The notes under the pieces were generated by a model. The model saw only the letters and a list, made by a program, of their open reading frames with translations. It was not told the origin of the DNA and did no database searches. Positions 10,458 through 19,138 of a DNA stretch of 64,000 nucleotides are shown piece by piece. Each line of letters opens with the position of its first letter. The stretch's first letter is position 1. The stretch is taken from positions 682,001-746,000 of the forward strand of contig NZ_CP059735.1 in the NCBI RefSeq assembly GCF_000948975.2. Reading direction: 5' to 3'. This DNA comes from Thalassomonas actiniarum. GTDB taxonomy: Bacteria; Pseudomonadota; Gammaproteobacteria; Enterobacterales; Alteromonadaceae. The translations under genes and the position numbers were made by a program.

Positions 10458-11388
10458 AGCACCATTGGTTTCTTTATCCGGGGTCAGCAAAAGCTACCCC
10501 AAACTCACCGCACTGGACAATGTCTCTATGGAGCTGAACCAGGGAGAAGTACTGGGGCTGTTCGGCCATAACGGCGCCGGTAAAACCACTATGATGAAGC
10601 TGATCCTCGGGGTCATTTCCCCGAGTAAGGGCCAGGTACAGGTAATGGGCATGGCGCCGGACTCAAAAGCGGCCTGGCACAGCCGCGCCAAGGTCGGTTA
10701 CCTGCCGGAAAATGTCAGTTTTTACGAGCACCTGACCGGGCTGGAAGTGCTGACCTATTTCGCCCGCCTCAAAGGCCTGGATAAAAAAGACGCCCTGGCG
10801 TTAATCGAGCAAGTGGGTATTACCCATGCCATGAAACGCCAGGTGAAAACCTACTCCAAAGGGATGCGCCAACGGCTGGGCCTGGCCCAGGCATTTATCG
10901 GTGCGCCTAAGTTATTATTGCTGGACGAACCTACCGTAGGTTTAGATCCCATTGCCACCGCGGAGTTTTACCAGACGGTGGACCAGCTGAAAAACCAGGG
11001 CACCAGTATTATCTTATGCTCCCATGTTTTGCCCGGGGTCGAACAGCATATTGACCGGGCGATCATCTTGTCATCGGGTAAAATGCTGGCCATGGGCACC
11101 CTGGCCCAGCTACGCCGGGATGCCAATCTGCCGGTGGCCATTAAGCCTTGCGGACTTAACGGCGCGGTGCGCGAAGATGCCAAACTGATGGCTTATTTAA
11201 CCGATCCGTCCGGGGCTAATGAGCAGACCTTATATGTGCCGGAGCAGGACAAACTGGCGATCCTCAGGCAATTACTCGCTTATGAACATTTAACCGATGT
11301 TAAGGTGGAAGCCGCCAGTCTGGAGCAGGTGTATCAACATTATTTAAGCGGCGCCCACAAGCTAACCAGTAGAGAGAAACGGTCATGA
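10450..11388 (+). CDS. nosF: NosF, ABC transporter ATPase for NosZ maturation
   Basis: This is the cytoplasmic ATPase of the NosDFY complex. Walker A GHNGAGKT is at residues 39-46, the signature reads YSKGMRQRLGLAQ (about 138-150), and Walker B with the D-loop reads LLLLDEPTVGLDP. It has 312 residues, normal for NosF. It overlaps nosD by 8 bases and nosY by 4 (ATGA), so expression with both partners is tightly coupled. The substrate is thought to be a sulfur species for CuZ assembly, known from the family rather than from this sequence. Confidence 0.95.
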   Translation: MNKAPLVSLSGVSKSYPKLTALDNVSMELNQGEVLGLFGHNGAGKTTMMKLILGVISPSKGQVQVMGMAPDSKAAWHSRAKVGYLPENVSFYEHLTGLEVLTYFARLKGLDKKDALALIEQVGITHAMKRQVKTYSKGMRQRLGLAQAFIGAPKLLLLDEPTVGLDPIATAEFYQTVDQLKNQGTSIILCSHVLPGVEQHIDRAIILSSGKMLAMGTLAQLRRDANLPVAIKPCGLNGAVREDAKLMAYLTDPSGANEQTLYVPEQDKLAILRQLLAYEHLTDVKVEAASLEQVYQHYLSGAHKLTSREKRS

Positions 11389-12203
11389 GACAAATATTTA
11401 CCGTAGCCAACAAAGAATTCCATGACGGTTTAAGAAACCGCTGGTTTATTTCCATTACCTTGATTTTTGCGCTGTTGTCTGTGGGATTAACTTATTTTGG
11501 CGCCGCTGCCTCCGGCACCACAGGAGTTACTTCGTTATCGACAACCGTGGCCAGTTTATCCAGTTTGGCGGTATTTTTAATTCCGCTGATTGCCTTGCTG
11601 GTGAGTTATGACAGTTTTGTCGGCGAGCAGGAAGGCGGCACTTTATTATTGCTGCTGACCTATCCGCTAAGTAAAAGCCAGCTATTGCTGGGAAAATTCC
11701 TCGGGCAAGGCAGCATCATTGCCCTGGCCACTTTTTTAGGGTTCGGTACCTCGGCGGTGCTGCTTTATATCAATCTCGGTAGCAGCGAGCTGGTGGCAAC
11801 CTTTGCCGTGTTCATCACCAGTGCGGTTTTGCTTGGCCTGAGTTTTACCGCTATTGCCTATATCTTAAGTTTACTGGTGAGTGAAAAATCCAAGGCCGCC
11901 GGACTGGCGCTCATTGTCTGGTTTTTATTTGCCCTGGCCTTTGATCTGGTGATGCTGGCGCTCCTGGTGGGCATTGAAGAGGGTTTAAGCCAGCAGGGTT
12001 TAACCCAGCTGATGATGCTTAACCCTTCGGATATTTTCCGCCTGGTGAACCTGGCGGGCCTGGACAGCACGGATGTTAACGGTGTGCTGGCGGTGGCGAT
12101 CAATGCCAGTATGGGACAGGGGGTTTTGTTCGGCCTGCTACTGCTTTGGGTGGTGTTGCCGTTATCTGTGGCGATTGCTATTTTTAGGAAAAAGAAATTA
12201 TGA
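11385..12203 (+). CDS. nosY: NosY, ABC transporter permease for NosZ maturation
   Basis: This 272-residue integral membrane protein of the ABC-2 permease type has about six hydrophobic helices (near 20-40, 55-75, 105-130, 140-165, 175-200 and 245-265). The conserved E-x-E-x-G-T-h motif appears as VGEQEGGTLLLLLTYPLS after the second helix. It pairs with NosF and periplasmic NosD. Start and stop overlap the neighbouring genes by 4 bases on each side. Confidence 0.94.
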   Translation: MRQIFTVANKEFHDGLRNRWFISITLIFALLSVGLTYFGAAASGTTGVTSLSTTVASLSSLAVFLIPLIALLVSYDSFVGEQEGGTLLLLLTYPLSKSQLLLGKFLGQGSIIALATFLGFGTSAVLLYINLGSSELVATFAVFITSAVLLGLSFTAIAYILSLLVSEKSKAAGLALIVWFLFALAFDLVMLALLVGIEEGLSQQGLTQLMMLNPSDIFRLVNLAGLDSTDVNGVLAVAINASMGQGVLFGLLLLWVVLPLSVAIAIFRKKKL

Positions 12204-12700
12204 AAAAATTATTTAGCTCAGGTTTATCGGTATTTTTGTCCCTGTTTTTGCTGGCTTCCTGCGGCGGGGATGACAAGCAGCTGGCGATGGTACAAAAAGC
12301 GGTGGCAATTGAAAGCGGTGAGGAATGCCATTTATGCGGCATGATCATCTCTAACTTTGCCGGGCCAAAGGGTGAGTTATACCGTAAGGAGCAGCAAAAT
12401 ACCGTGCATAAGTTTTGCTCCACCCGGGATATGTTCAGTTATTACCTGGATCCGGAAAACCAGCGCAATGTCAGTGTCATGTATGTTCATGATATGAGTA
12501 AAATGCCCTGGGAAGCCCCCGATGACGGTTACTTTATCGATGCCAAAAGCGCCTGGTTTGTTGCCGGTTCAAACAAGACCGGTGCCATGGGTAAAACTTT
12601 GGCCAGCTTCAGCAAGCAGGAAGATGCCCGGACCTTTGCCAAAGCATACGGCGGTAAGGTGATTAACTTTGAACAGGTCAAGTTAGCCGTCCTGATGTGA
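12200..12700 (+). CDS. nosL: NosL, outer-membrane-type copper lipoprotein
   Basis: NosL is a Cu(I)-binding lipoprotein that supplies copper to apo-NosZ. The lipobox LLAS-C puts the lipidated cysteine at residue 21. The copper-binding motif C-x-x-C-G-M is at 43-48 (CHLCGM), and the DAKSAWFV segment conserved in NosL is present. It is the last gene of the nos cluster. No nosX/apbE-type flavin transferase is adjacent, so FMN attachment to NosR must be served from elsewhere. Confidence 0.94.
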   Translation: MKKLFSSGLSVFLSLFLLASCGGDDKQLAMVQKAVAIESGEECHLCGMIISNFAGPKGELYRKEQQNTVHKFCSTRDMFSYYLDPENQRNVSVMYVHDMSKMPWEAPDDGYFIDAKSAWFVAGSNKTGAMGKTLASFSKQEDARTFAKAYGGKVINFEQVKLAVLM

Positions 12701-12706
12701 TCACTT

Positions 12707-12742
12707 GCCGGGAAGTTGATAGCAAACGAAATGCTTCCCGGC
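12707..12742 (+). terminator. Hairpin ending the nos operon
   Basis: GCCGGGAAG (12707-12715) pairs with CTTCCCGGC (12734-12742) around an 18-base loop. The region after it is only moderately T-rich, so termination may be partial. Confidence 0.55.
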
Positions 12743-12812
12743 CCCCTCTTGTAATTTTCTCTGTTAAGGTTAGGCTAGGCTTATTTACTTAGATCTTTCT
12801 TTGGCTCAGGAT

Positions 12813-13397
12813 ATGTCGTTTCACCCTCTTATTGTCGGGATATTAATTTTATTGTTGGCCGGCTGCTCGCTGCAAAAAAGCGCCGGGGTCCGTTATCAGG
12901 AAAAGTTTGATTTTGGCAGTGTCCGGGCCTATTCCTTTTTGCCCCGGGACTCGGTGGCGAACGAAGAGCAAAACATCAGCGATGTGATGCGTAATAATAT
13001 TGAGCTGGCGTTAGAGCAGGTGCTGGATGATTCGGGACTTCACTACACTGAGGCCCGCCACTCGGATCTTGTGGTTGCCTATCATCTGATCCAGGGGCAG
13101 TCTCATGGGCCATACCAAATCGGTGTAAATCACCAGGCGTTAAAACGTTACAATCTCGGGGTGAAATATTGCGAATATTGCCTGAAATCCGGTTCGGATC
13201 CCGGTTCGAGAAAATTGCGGCGACTTGATGTCGGCACTTTGATCCTTGACCTGCTCGACCCCGATAACCAACGCTCGGTGTGGCGCAGTATCTATCCGGT
13301 AAAAATTAAAGCCGAAGATAACAGTCGCAAGGTGCAGGAAAAAATCCAGACGGCGATCGCCCTGATGTTGGCACAATACCCGGGAAAATCCGCCTGA
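12813..13397 (+). CDS. DUF4136-type lipoprotein
   Basis: This encodes about 194 residues with a signal peptide and lipobox LLAGC, so it should be a lipoprotein. The body fits DUF4136: F-D-F-G-S-V-R-A-Y-S-F-L-P early, an alternating 'HSDLVVAYHL' strand in the middle, and 'TLILDLLDPDNQRSVWRSI' late, typical of members of unknown function. I chose the ATG at 12813 over an in-frame TTG at 12801. The next gene follows after 23 bases and may be co-transcribed. Confidence 0.75.
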   Translation: MSFHPLIVGILILLLAGCSLQKSAGVRYQEKFDFGSVRAYSFLPRDSVANEEQNISDVMRNNIELALEQVLDDSGLHYTEARHSDLVVAYHLIQGQSHGPYQIGVNHQALKRYNLGVKYCEYCLKSGSDPGSRKLRRLDVGTLILDLLDPDNQRSVWRSIYPVKIKAEDNSRKVQEKIQTAIALMLAQYPGKSA

Positions 13398-13420
13398 TTT
13401 ATCTGGTATGAGGTAAAGTT

Positions 13421-13978
13421 ATGCTCAAATGGTTAACCAGTTTGTTGGTGGTGATTTTTGGTTTTATGGTGATCTTGTTAGCCTTAGGTTACCTGCTAAA
13501 AGAAAATGAGGCACAAACCACTGCCCTTAAGCAGGAGCTGGATCAGCAAAGGGCCCGTGCTTTAAAGGAAAAAGCCTTAAAGGAGCAAGCCAGGAAAGCG
13601 AACGGGCAGAGAGAAATGTTTGTCCTTGAACCTTATGAGGAAGTTAACCAGCAAGAGGCTGTTGATGATCGCTTGGCAGAAACGGAAGATAAAGCGTATA
13701 AAAATACGCCGATATTCGCTTCTATGGCCCGGGTGGCCAGGGAGCATTCAAGCTGCGAATCGGACCAGCAATGCCTGTTATTTAACCTTGACCACAAAGG
13801 GGCAGGTTGCTGGTTGTCGGTAAATACCCAGGGGGCGGCGATATTAGCCAAAATATCGGCCTTGCATCCCGGCGGAGTCGGGGCTGACACGCCGGATATC
13901 TGTCTGGCGGGCAAAGATATCAAGGCGGTGTGTCGTGATTATCATTGTCGCGAACAAGTCGTTAATCCTGCTTTATAA
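13421..13978 (+). CDS. Membrane-anchored coiled-coil protein, unknown
   Basis: This encodes 185 residues. One N-terminal transmembrane helix (about 7-27) is followed by a Lys/Glu/Ala-rich coiled coil (about 28-62) and a C-terminal part with seven cysteines (SSCESDQQC, GAGCW, DICLAGK, AVCRDYHC) that could form disulfides if periplasmic. GAGGTAAAG precedes the ATG. I do not recognise the family. It follows the DUF4136 lipoprotein closely, so an envelope role is the most that context supports. Confidence 0.7.
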   Translation: MLKWLTSLLVVIFGFMVILLALGYLLKENEAQTTALKQELDQQRARALKEKALKEQARKANGQREMFVLEPYEEVNQQEAVDDRLAETEDKAYKNTPIFASMARVAREHSSCESDQQCLLFNLDHKGAGCWLSVNTQGAAILAKISALHPGGVGADTPDICLAGKDIKAVCRDYHCREQVVNPAL

Positions 13979-14043
13979 ACGTTTATCTGCTCGGCTATCA
14001 AATCGGTGCAAAAGGAAATATGCACTTTGCATCGGCTTAGGGC

Positions 14044-14049
14044 TATAAT
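14044..14049 (+). promoter_or_regulatory. Probable -10 element of the rraB-family gene
   Basis: A perfect TATAAT lies 36 bases before the start codon. A weak -35-like TGCACT stands 17 bases upstream. This is inferred from consensus only. Confidence 0.4.
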
Positions 14050-14084
14050 AGCGGCCATTGATTTGACTTTAGAATGAAGTAAGC

Positions 14085-14408
14085 ATGAATTTTCCAGACG
14101 ATGATACCGGCCAGGTACTGGCTGAAATGCACCAGGCGGGCATTGACCTGAGTGTTAGCCATGAGGTGGTTTTTTTCCAGTTATTTGAGCAGCAGGCCCA
14201 GGCCAAGGCGATGGCGGATTTTATTAAAGAAACCATGCCACAGGTGAGCGTCAGCCTGCACCCGGATGAAACCCCGAATGTCTGGGATCTTGACTGTACT
14301 GTGTCTATGGTGCCTGCCTATGAAGATGTTGTTGCGCGCGAGCAGCAGTTTGAAAGTATTGCTGCCAAGTTTGACGGTTATAACGACGGCTGGGGCATAG
14401 AAGCTTAA
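14085..14408 (+). CDS. rraB: RraB-family ribonuclease E inhibitor
   Basis: RraB-type proteins bind RNase E and damp mRNA decay. This 107-residue protein keeps the fold pattern: an acidic N-terminal helix (DDDTGQVLAEMHQAGIDL), a central strand-helix unit, and the closing F-D-G-Y-N-D-G-W-G signature (residues 95-103) that corresponds to the FDVEYDGWG of E. coli RraB. It lacks the long acidic tail of the E. coli protein. It is a single gene with its own promoter, convergent with the UPF0126 gene. Confidence 0.82.
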   Translation: MNFPDDDTGQVLAEMHQAGIDLSVSHEVVFFQLFEQQAQAKAMADFIKETMPQVSVSLHPDETPNVWDLDCTVSMVPAYEDVVAREQQFESIAAKFDGYNDGWGIEA

Positions 14409-14425
14409 TACTCCTTGCTTCCTGG

Positions 14426-15079
14426 CTATTGCTTGTTCTTTTTTTCCCCTTTATCCGCCTCTTTTTCAGAGATGTGAAAAGCGGGCAGCGAGACCTGCCA
14501 GTAAATGGCCGCCAGGCGCAGGGCCAGGGCGCCGCTAATCGCCAGGATCAAACTGGTATTCTGGCCAAAGGCAAAATAATCCAGCGCCACATATAAACAG
14601 CTGCCGAGCATGGCGGCGGTGGCGTATATTTCCTGGCGTAATATCATGGGAATCACATTACACAACACATCCCGGATCATGCCCCCGGCAACACCGGTTA
14701 AGGTACCCATCACTATCGCCACCGGCATAGGGGCACTCAGCGATAAGGCTTTTGCCGTCCCCAATACCGCAAATAACGCCAGGCCAAAGGCATCGGCAAT
14801 CAACAAAAACCGTTTAGGGATACGCTTGGGCCGTCTGACGATCAATATGGTCAGGATAGCGGTAATTAAAATCAGCCAGAGATAAACCGGGTTGGCAACC
14901 CAGAATACCGGATAGGCCCCCAAGATCACATCCCTTATGGTACCGCCCCCCACTGCGGTGACCGAGGCCAGCACCACTACCCCGAAAGGATCGAGTTTAT
15001 AACGCCCGGCCATTAATGCGCCGGAAAGGGCAAACACCACAACCCCGAAAAGATCCAGGTAGTAAAGCAGTTCAGTCAT
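14426..15079 (-). CDS. TRIC/UPF0126 family membrane protein (YicG-like)
   Basis: This 217-residue, seven-helix membrane protein is built from two tandem UPF0126 (bacterial TRIC channel) repeats. The paired glycine-rich motifs GGGTIRDVILG (about 45-55) and AGGMIRDVLCN (about 130-140) are diagnostic. Prokaryotic TRIC proteins are cation channels; a link to glycine or amino acids is proposed for some. The last residues are charged (EKEADKGEKKNKQ). It lies 10 bases after the rhodanese gene and is probably the last gene of the mtnN run. Confidence 0.85.
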   Translation of the reverse strand: MTELLYYLDLFGVVVFALSGALMAGRYKLDPFGVVVLASVTAVGGGTIRDVILGAYPVFWVANPVYLWLILITAILTILIVRRPKRIPKRFLLIADAFGLALFAVLGTAKALSLSAPMPVAIVMGTLTGVAGGMIRDVLCNVIPMILRQEIYATAAMLGSCLYVALDYFAFGQNTSLILAISGALALRLAAIYWQVSLPAFHISEKEADKGEKKNKQ

Positions 15080-15089
15080 GGGGTTATGC

Positions 15090-15497
15090 TTAAGGGGTTT
15101 TCACCAGCGGTAGCCCGGCTTGTTGCCAGCCTTTGATATCGCCGCTCAGGTGGCGAACACCGGTAAAGCCTTTCTCGATCAATAATGATTCGGCAATGGC
15201 TGCCCGTCTGCCGGAGCGGCAATGTACAATAACTTTAGCATCTTTATAGCGGCTTATTTGCGTCATTTTTTCCGCTAAAGTATCGTGGCTGATGTTAACG
15301 GCACCGGCGATATGTCCCTGGACAAATTCTTCCTGGCTGCGTACGTCTAAAACGATAAATTCAGGGGCTTTAGGAGCGGCTAACAAACTCATCAGTTGCG
15401 CTTGGGAAACCTGCTGGGTTTCAAAGGCAAATACCTGGCTGGAAAGCGTGAATAACAGGGCGATTAAGCCGTGAAGAAAACACTTGGAGCTGTTCAT
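15090..15497 (-). CDS. Exported single-domain rhodanese
   Basis: This 135-residue protein has an N-terminal signal sequence (about 1-24) followed by one rhodanese domain. The motifs VLDVRSQEEF and GHIAGAVNIS and the active-site loop HCRSGRR, with the catalytic cysteine near residue 93, are intact. It should bind sulfane sulfur in the periplasm (PspE-like); its physiological donor is unknown. It sits between the CobD-like and UPF0126 genes on the same strand with short gaps. Confidence 0.88.
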   Translation of the reverse strand: MNSSKCFLHGLIALLFTLSSQVFAFETQQVSQAQLMSLLAAPKAPEFIVLDVRSQEEFVQGHIAGAVNISHDTLAEKMTQISRYKDAKVIVHCRSGRRAAIAESLLIEKGFTGVRHLSGDIKGWQQAGLPLVKTP

Positions 15498-15541
15498 AAT
15501 AACCTCGGTGCATAAGTAGCAGTTAATTTGTTATTGTGTGA

Positions 15542-16507
15542 TTAAACCTTGGGCATTGCCAGCAGCAAAACGACAGTAAACAACAGGAAAAAGCTGCAGA
15601 TAACACTTAGCTGTTTTATCCGTTTACCGGCGTGAATAATATCGGCCGGCTCTGGTTGCCTGCCGGGATCATTAAAGGCCGGTCTGCGCAGTTTTTGCTG
15701 GTCATAACTGGCTACCCCACCTAATTTTATGCCTAAGGTGAGGGCAAAACAATAAATCAGCAGATCGTTGTTTAACCTGAAAAAATATGGCCTAAGCAAG
15801 CGGGTAAATAACACCAGGTTTTTACCCGAGGTAAAGAGCAACAATAATAAAACAAACAGTCTGACCGGCAGCCACTGCAGTATTTTTACCAGCTGATCGG
15901 CTGACTGGCCAAAGTGCAGGAAACGCTGTCGTTTGACATTCCAGCTAAAATGCATTTCCAGCAATAGCCGGTAAGCAATGGCGGCAAGTCCTCCGCCGAT
16001 GAGGAAAAAAAAGCTTACGGTAAAGAGCTGGGCGCAGTGATGCAATAGCTGGCTTTCGATGCAGGCTTTTGCCAGCCCCATAGGGGATAACTGCCGGGTA
16101 TCCCGTAACAACCAGGGGGTCAGGGTTTCCCGTGCCAGGTATTTTTGTTGTGCTGCCAGGGCTTTGGCCACGCTAAGGCTGGTTTCCCCCAGGCTTAATG
16201 AACCTAAGGCGAGATAAAGCAGCAAACCCTGCCACAACCAGGGGACTTCGATAAAGGCCTCAAATAACCATAAAATCACCAGTAAGGGACTCAGGGTAAC
16301 CAGGATGGCGACCAGGCCGGCAATATGCTGTTGATTTTGGCTGTTGCTGCTGTTATTGACCTTATCCGACAAGCGCTGGCAATAGAAACGAAAATAATGC
16401 AGCGGCCGGGGATCCGAGAACCGGGTCACGATGAATTTCACCAGTAACACACTAAAAAGCAATAATACCGAAAAACTAAGGCCGGTTATTTCCGGGAAAT
16501 TCATCAT
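15542..16507 (-). CDS. CobD/CbiB-related membrane protein
   Basis: This 321-residue integral membrane protein is related to adenosylcobinamide-phosphate synthase CobD/CbiB. An early D-P-R-P motif (SDPRPLHYF) and the family's LLRDTRQLSPMGLAKACIES block, corresponding to 'R-D-T-x-x-L ... E-S', are present. Other conserved stretches (the E-N-x-x-D after IES, and the H-P-V of CbiB) are absent or changed, and no other cobalamin gene is nearby. It may therefore have a different role. About six to seven hydrophobic helices are seen. It lies just downstream of mtnN. Confidence 0.65.
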   Translation of the reverse strand: MMNFPEITGLSFSVLLLFSVLLVKFIVTRFSDPRPLHYFRFYCQRLSDKVNNSSNSQNQQHIAGLVAILVTLSPLLVILWLFEAFIEVPWLWQGLLLYLALGSLSLGETSLSVAKALAAQQKYLARETLTPWLLRDTRQLSPMGLAKACIESQLLHHCAQLFTVSFFFLIGGGLAAIAYRLLLEMHFSWNVKRQRFLHFGQSADQLVKILQWLPVRLFVLLLLLFTSGKNLVLFTRLLRPYFFRLNNDLLIYCFALTLGIKLGGVASYDQQKLRRPAFNDPGRQPEPADIIHAGKRIKQLSVICSFFLLFTVVLLLAMPKV

Positions 16508-16559
16508 AGTGACGCCGGGCTCTCCAAGGGTTTAGCCTGTACTCAGGTTGATTTAAAGG

Positions 16560-17270
16560 TTAAGTTAATGTTTTATCTTTTAACGCATCAAGCATATTCA
16601 TCACCATTTGCGAAGAATTGACCGAGGCGGTTTCCAGGTAGGCTTCAAAGGAAGTCGGTGATTCTTTACCGGCAATATCCGACATAGAGCGGATCACCAC
16701 AAAAGGGATATCAAATTGTCGGCAGGTATGGGCGATGGCGGCCCCTTCCATTTCCACCGCCGCCATTTGCGGGAAGTTGGCCCTGGCTTTGGCGATATCC
16801 TCTTCGGCGGTCATAAAGGTATCGCCGGTGGTGATCAAGCCGACCAGGGTTTGAATGTCCGTCAGGGATTCAATGCCGGTTTTTGCCGCTTCAACCAGGA
16901 CAGGGTGCGGGGTATAAGCGGCAGGGTTTGACGGTAACTGGCCTATTTCATAACCGAAAGCCGTCAGGTTAACGTCGTGATAACGTACTTCTGAGCTGAT
17001 CACTATATCGCCCACTTTCAGGGACTGGTCGAAACCGCCGGCTGAGCCGGTATTGACCACATAATCCGGCTGGAACTTATCAATTAACAACGCGGTGGCC
17101 AGGGCGGCGGCAACTTTACCTATACCGGACTGTACGATCACTACGTCTGTGCCGTTAAGTTGTCCCTGGAAAAACTGATAGCCAGCGTGTTCCTCGGTTT
17201 GACAGTTGCTTAGTTCGGCTTTTAATATCGCGACTTCTGGCTCCATAGCGCCAATAATGCCTGCTTTCAT
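16560..17270 (-). CDS. mtnN: 5'-methylthioadenosine/S-adenosylhomocysteine nucleosidase
   Basis: MtnN removes adenine from MTA and SAH, by-products of polyamine, autoinducer and methylation chemistry. The family start MKAGIIGAMEPEV, the catalytic region VEMEGAAIAH (Glu near 174) and RSMSDIAG with the catalytic Asp are all intact. I place the start at 17270, 12 bases inside the longest frame, since MKAGIIGAME matches the usual N-terminus. It probably leads the run mtnN, CobD-like, rhodanese, UPF0126. Confidence 0.95.
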   Translation of the reverse strand: MKAGIIGAMEPEVAILKAELSNCQTEEHAGYQFFQGQLNGTDVVIVQSGIGKVAAALATALLIDKFQPDYVVNTGSAGGFDQSLKVGDIVISSEVRYHDVNLTAFGYEIGQLPSNPAAYTPHPVLVEAAKTGIESLTDIQTLVGLITTGDTFMTAEEDIAKARANFPQMAAVEMEGAAIAHTCRQFDIPFVVIRSMSDIAGKESPTSFEAYLETASVNSSQMVMNMLDALKDKTLT

Positions 17271-17426
17271 TTTTAATTCCATCCGGATTATTAAGAGGTT
17301 AGTGGCAGAATTATAACTTGGCTGGTTTGAAAAATCTGCTGATTTTCACTGTCGGAGAAAGGCAAAAAATTGACAGCAATCCGGTAAGCTAAATGACCGG
17401 ATTGCTCAGGGTTAGGTCGGTTTCAG

Positions 17427-18086
17427 TTAGTGGGGCAGGGCTGCTACCTGTGGCGCCGGTATTTGTCCTGCATGCTGGGCTTTTGCCTGGGCTGCCGCTG
17501 AGGTGATCACCCCGGTATTTTTAGGTCTGGCTTTAACCATAGGCGCAGGGATCACCCGGCCGCGCATTTTCGGCATCGGCGCCTGGTTGCCTAAGATGCG
17601 GCTGTTAATACAGGCGCGGATCTCATCCAGGCTATAGCTGCCTTTAACCTTGATGCGGATATGGGGGATAGAGGCGGCTTCAAGCGCGCCGCTGACAAAC
17701 CAGTCTTTTTTCACTTTATAACCTTTGCCCTGGGTATCCACCAGGTCTATGGTGCCGAGCAGCTTCATGCTGTCGCGGTCGCAAATAATAAAGTCCAGGT
17801 ATTTGTTGGCGGCATTATTGACGGCGGTCTGGCTGGCGCGGTTGGAGACGCCGTTACGGATGGAAACGATATCCGATAACTTAACCCGGTTAATCACCCG
17901 GTATTTAGGCCCTAAGGCCTTTTCCACCAGGTTCTGAAAGTTTTTTTCTGCCGGGGTGAAGATCACAGGTTTACTGTCAAAAGGAAAAGGAAAGCTATTG
18001 TCGGTTAGTCGGCTGGCTAACATGGCAACAATAACAATAAGGCTGATCATGGCTAATAGGATAAGTTCCATATACATCTCCGGCAA
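17427..18086 (-). CDS. Membrane-anchored DUF2726 protein
   Basis: This encodes 219 residues: an N-terminal transmembrane helix (about 5-25), then a DUF2726 domain (about 48-160) with the pattern N-L-V-E-K-A-L-G-P-K-Y-x-V ... R-V-K-L-S-D-I ... LDFIICDRDSMKLLGTIDL. DUF2726 resembles restriction-endonuclease-like nuclease folds, but its function is not established. The C-terminal 50 residues are Ala/Pro/basic rich and look disordered. It is transcribed alone. Confidence 0.8.
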   Translation of the reverse strand: MPEMYMELILLAMISLIVIVAMLASRLTDNSFPFPFDSKPVIFTPAEKNFQNLVEKALGPKYRVINRVKLSDIVSIRNGVSNRASQTAVNNAANKYLDFIICDRDSMKLLGTIDLVDTQGKGYKVKKDWFVSGALEAASIPHIRIKVKGSYSLDEIRACINSRILGNQAPMPKMRGRVIPAPMVKARPKNTGVITSAAAQAKAQHAGQIPAPQVAALPH

Positions 18087-18216
18087 TTCAAATTCTTGAC
18101 GCTTGCTACAGGGTCTACACTTTGTTTATGTATAAGCAGAATTTGTGCCAGAGATCTATAAAAGGGATGATCCCAAAGCAGAAACAGGGTTTCAGGCCTG
18201 AGCAGGCCCGTGGCCG

Positions 18217-18846
18217 CTAGCCGGGATATTTTTGCTCAAGTGCCTGATATAAATCAGCCTGGAAATTGTCGCTTTGGCTGTTGAGGCTGTTTACCAGGGT
18301 CGCCAGCACTTCGTTATCTTCTTCGCCGTGCCATACCTTAATATAACTGCCTTCTTTGTAGCCGTGATCCTGACGGAAGAAATTAAGGGTATTCTTGCCA
18401 ACATATTGACGGAACAACTCGTCGATATCCATATCCATCAAGCGCATACAATCGGCGAGGGCGACAGCGTCAAAGCTTTTGTCGGTGACCGCCGCCGAGG
18501 CCAGTTTTTCCAGGGCCAGTTTAAAGTCGGTTTCCGGGCTGCCTTTGATCAGCTCCTGTGCCAGCTCAGTGCTGATGGCAGCAATATCCTTGCCGGACAT
18601 CAGACGCAGGCTCAGGCCAAAATGAAAAATATCCACCAGTTCCAGTTGTACCTGGGCAACGTCGATTTCCTGGTGTTTCCACCATTTCCAGCCGTGATGA
18701 TCAAGCATTTCTGCACATTCCACCCAAATCGCCCGGTACCACTCATAATTATTGTTGCGCCAGGTTTTGCTGACGCGGGAATTCATCGCATCCTGCATTG
18801 TTAACATTTGACTGATTTGGTGTTCTACCACGGTTATTTCGCTCAT
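18217..18846 (-). CDS. Dimeric dUTPase (all-alpha NTP pyrophosphohydrolase)
   Basis: This 209-residue protein belongs to the dimeric dUTPase/MazG-like all-alpha superfamily that hydrolyses dUTP to dUMP. The metal-binding E-x-x-E ... E-x-x-D motif is present (WVECAEMLDHHGWKWW, then QLELVDIFHFGLS), with the trimming 'SRVSKTWRNNNYEWYRA' helix ahead of it. It is unrelated to the trimeric Dut. It is a lone gene; the upstream binding-protein gene is divergent. Confidence 0.85.
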   Translation of the reverse strand: MSEITVVEHQISQMLTMQDAMNSRVSKTWRNNNYEWYRAIWVECAEMLDHHGWKWWKHQEIDVAQVQLELVDIFHFGLSLRLMSGKDIAAISTELAQELIKGSPETDFKLALEKLASAAVTDKSFDAVALADCMRLMDMDIDELFRQYVGKNTLNFFRQDHGYKEGSYIKVWHGEEDNEVLATLVNSLNSQSDNFQADLYQALEQKYPG

Positions 18847-19138
18847 GGGGCTCTCTATTGCTTGGCTAAGATTTTCAAGGGGCTTAGTGTGCCGCAGCTG
18901 GGCTGAGCTGACAAGGGGAAGTGAGTTTTTGAGGTGATAAAACTTGTGCCCGGGCGCTTATCTTCATGCACAGGGGACAGAAAGTGTTTGCCTGTCCGTT
19001 ATCCCATAACTGAGTGCTATACTTAGCATTGCTATTTTTGTTAACAGTCAAGTCATGGCTGAGGTTCTTTTGGTATCGGTTGCTGTAGGTTTGTCTCAAG
19101 CTATTGATATCAGTAACCGGAGTTTTGCGATATTCGTG

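Noticed and set aside
15542-16507. Calling this gene a true cobD/cbiB
   Set aside because: Only part of the family motif set is present and no cobalamin genes are near; left as CobD-related without a symbol.
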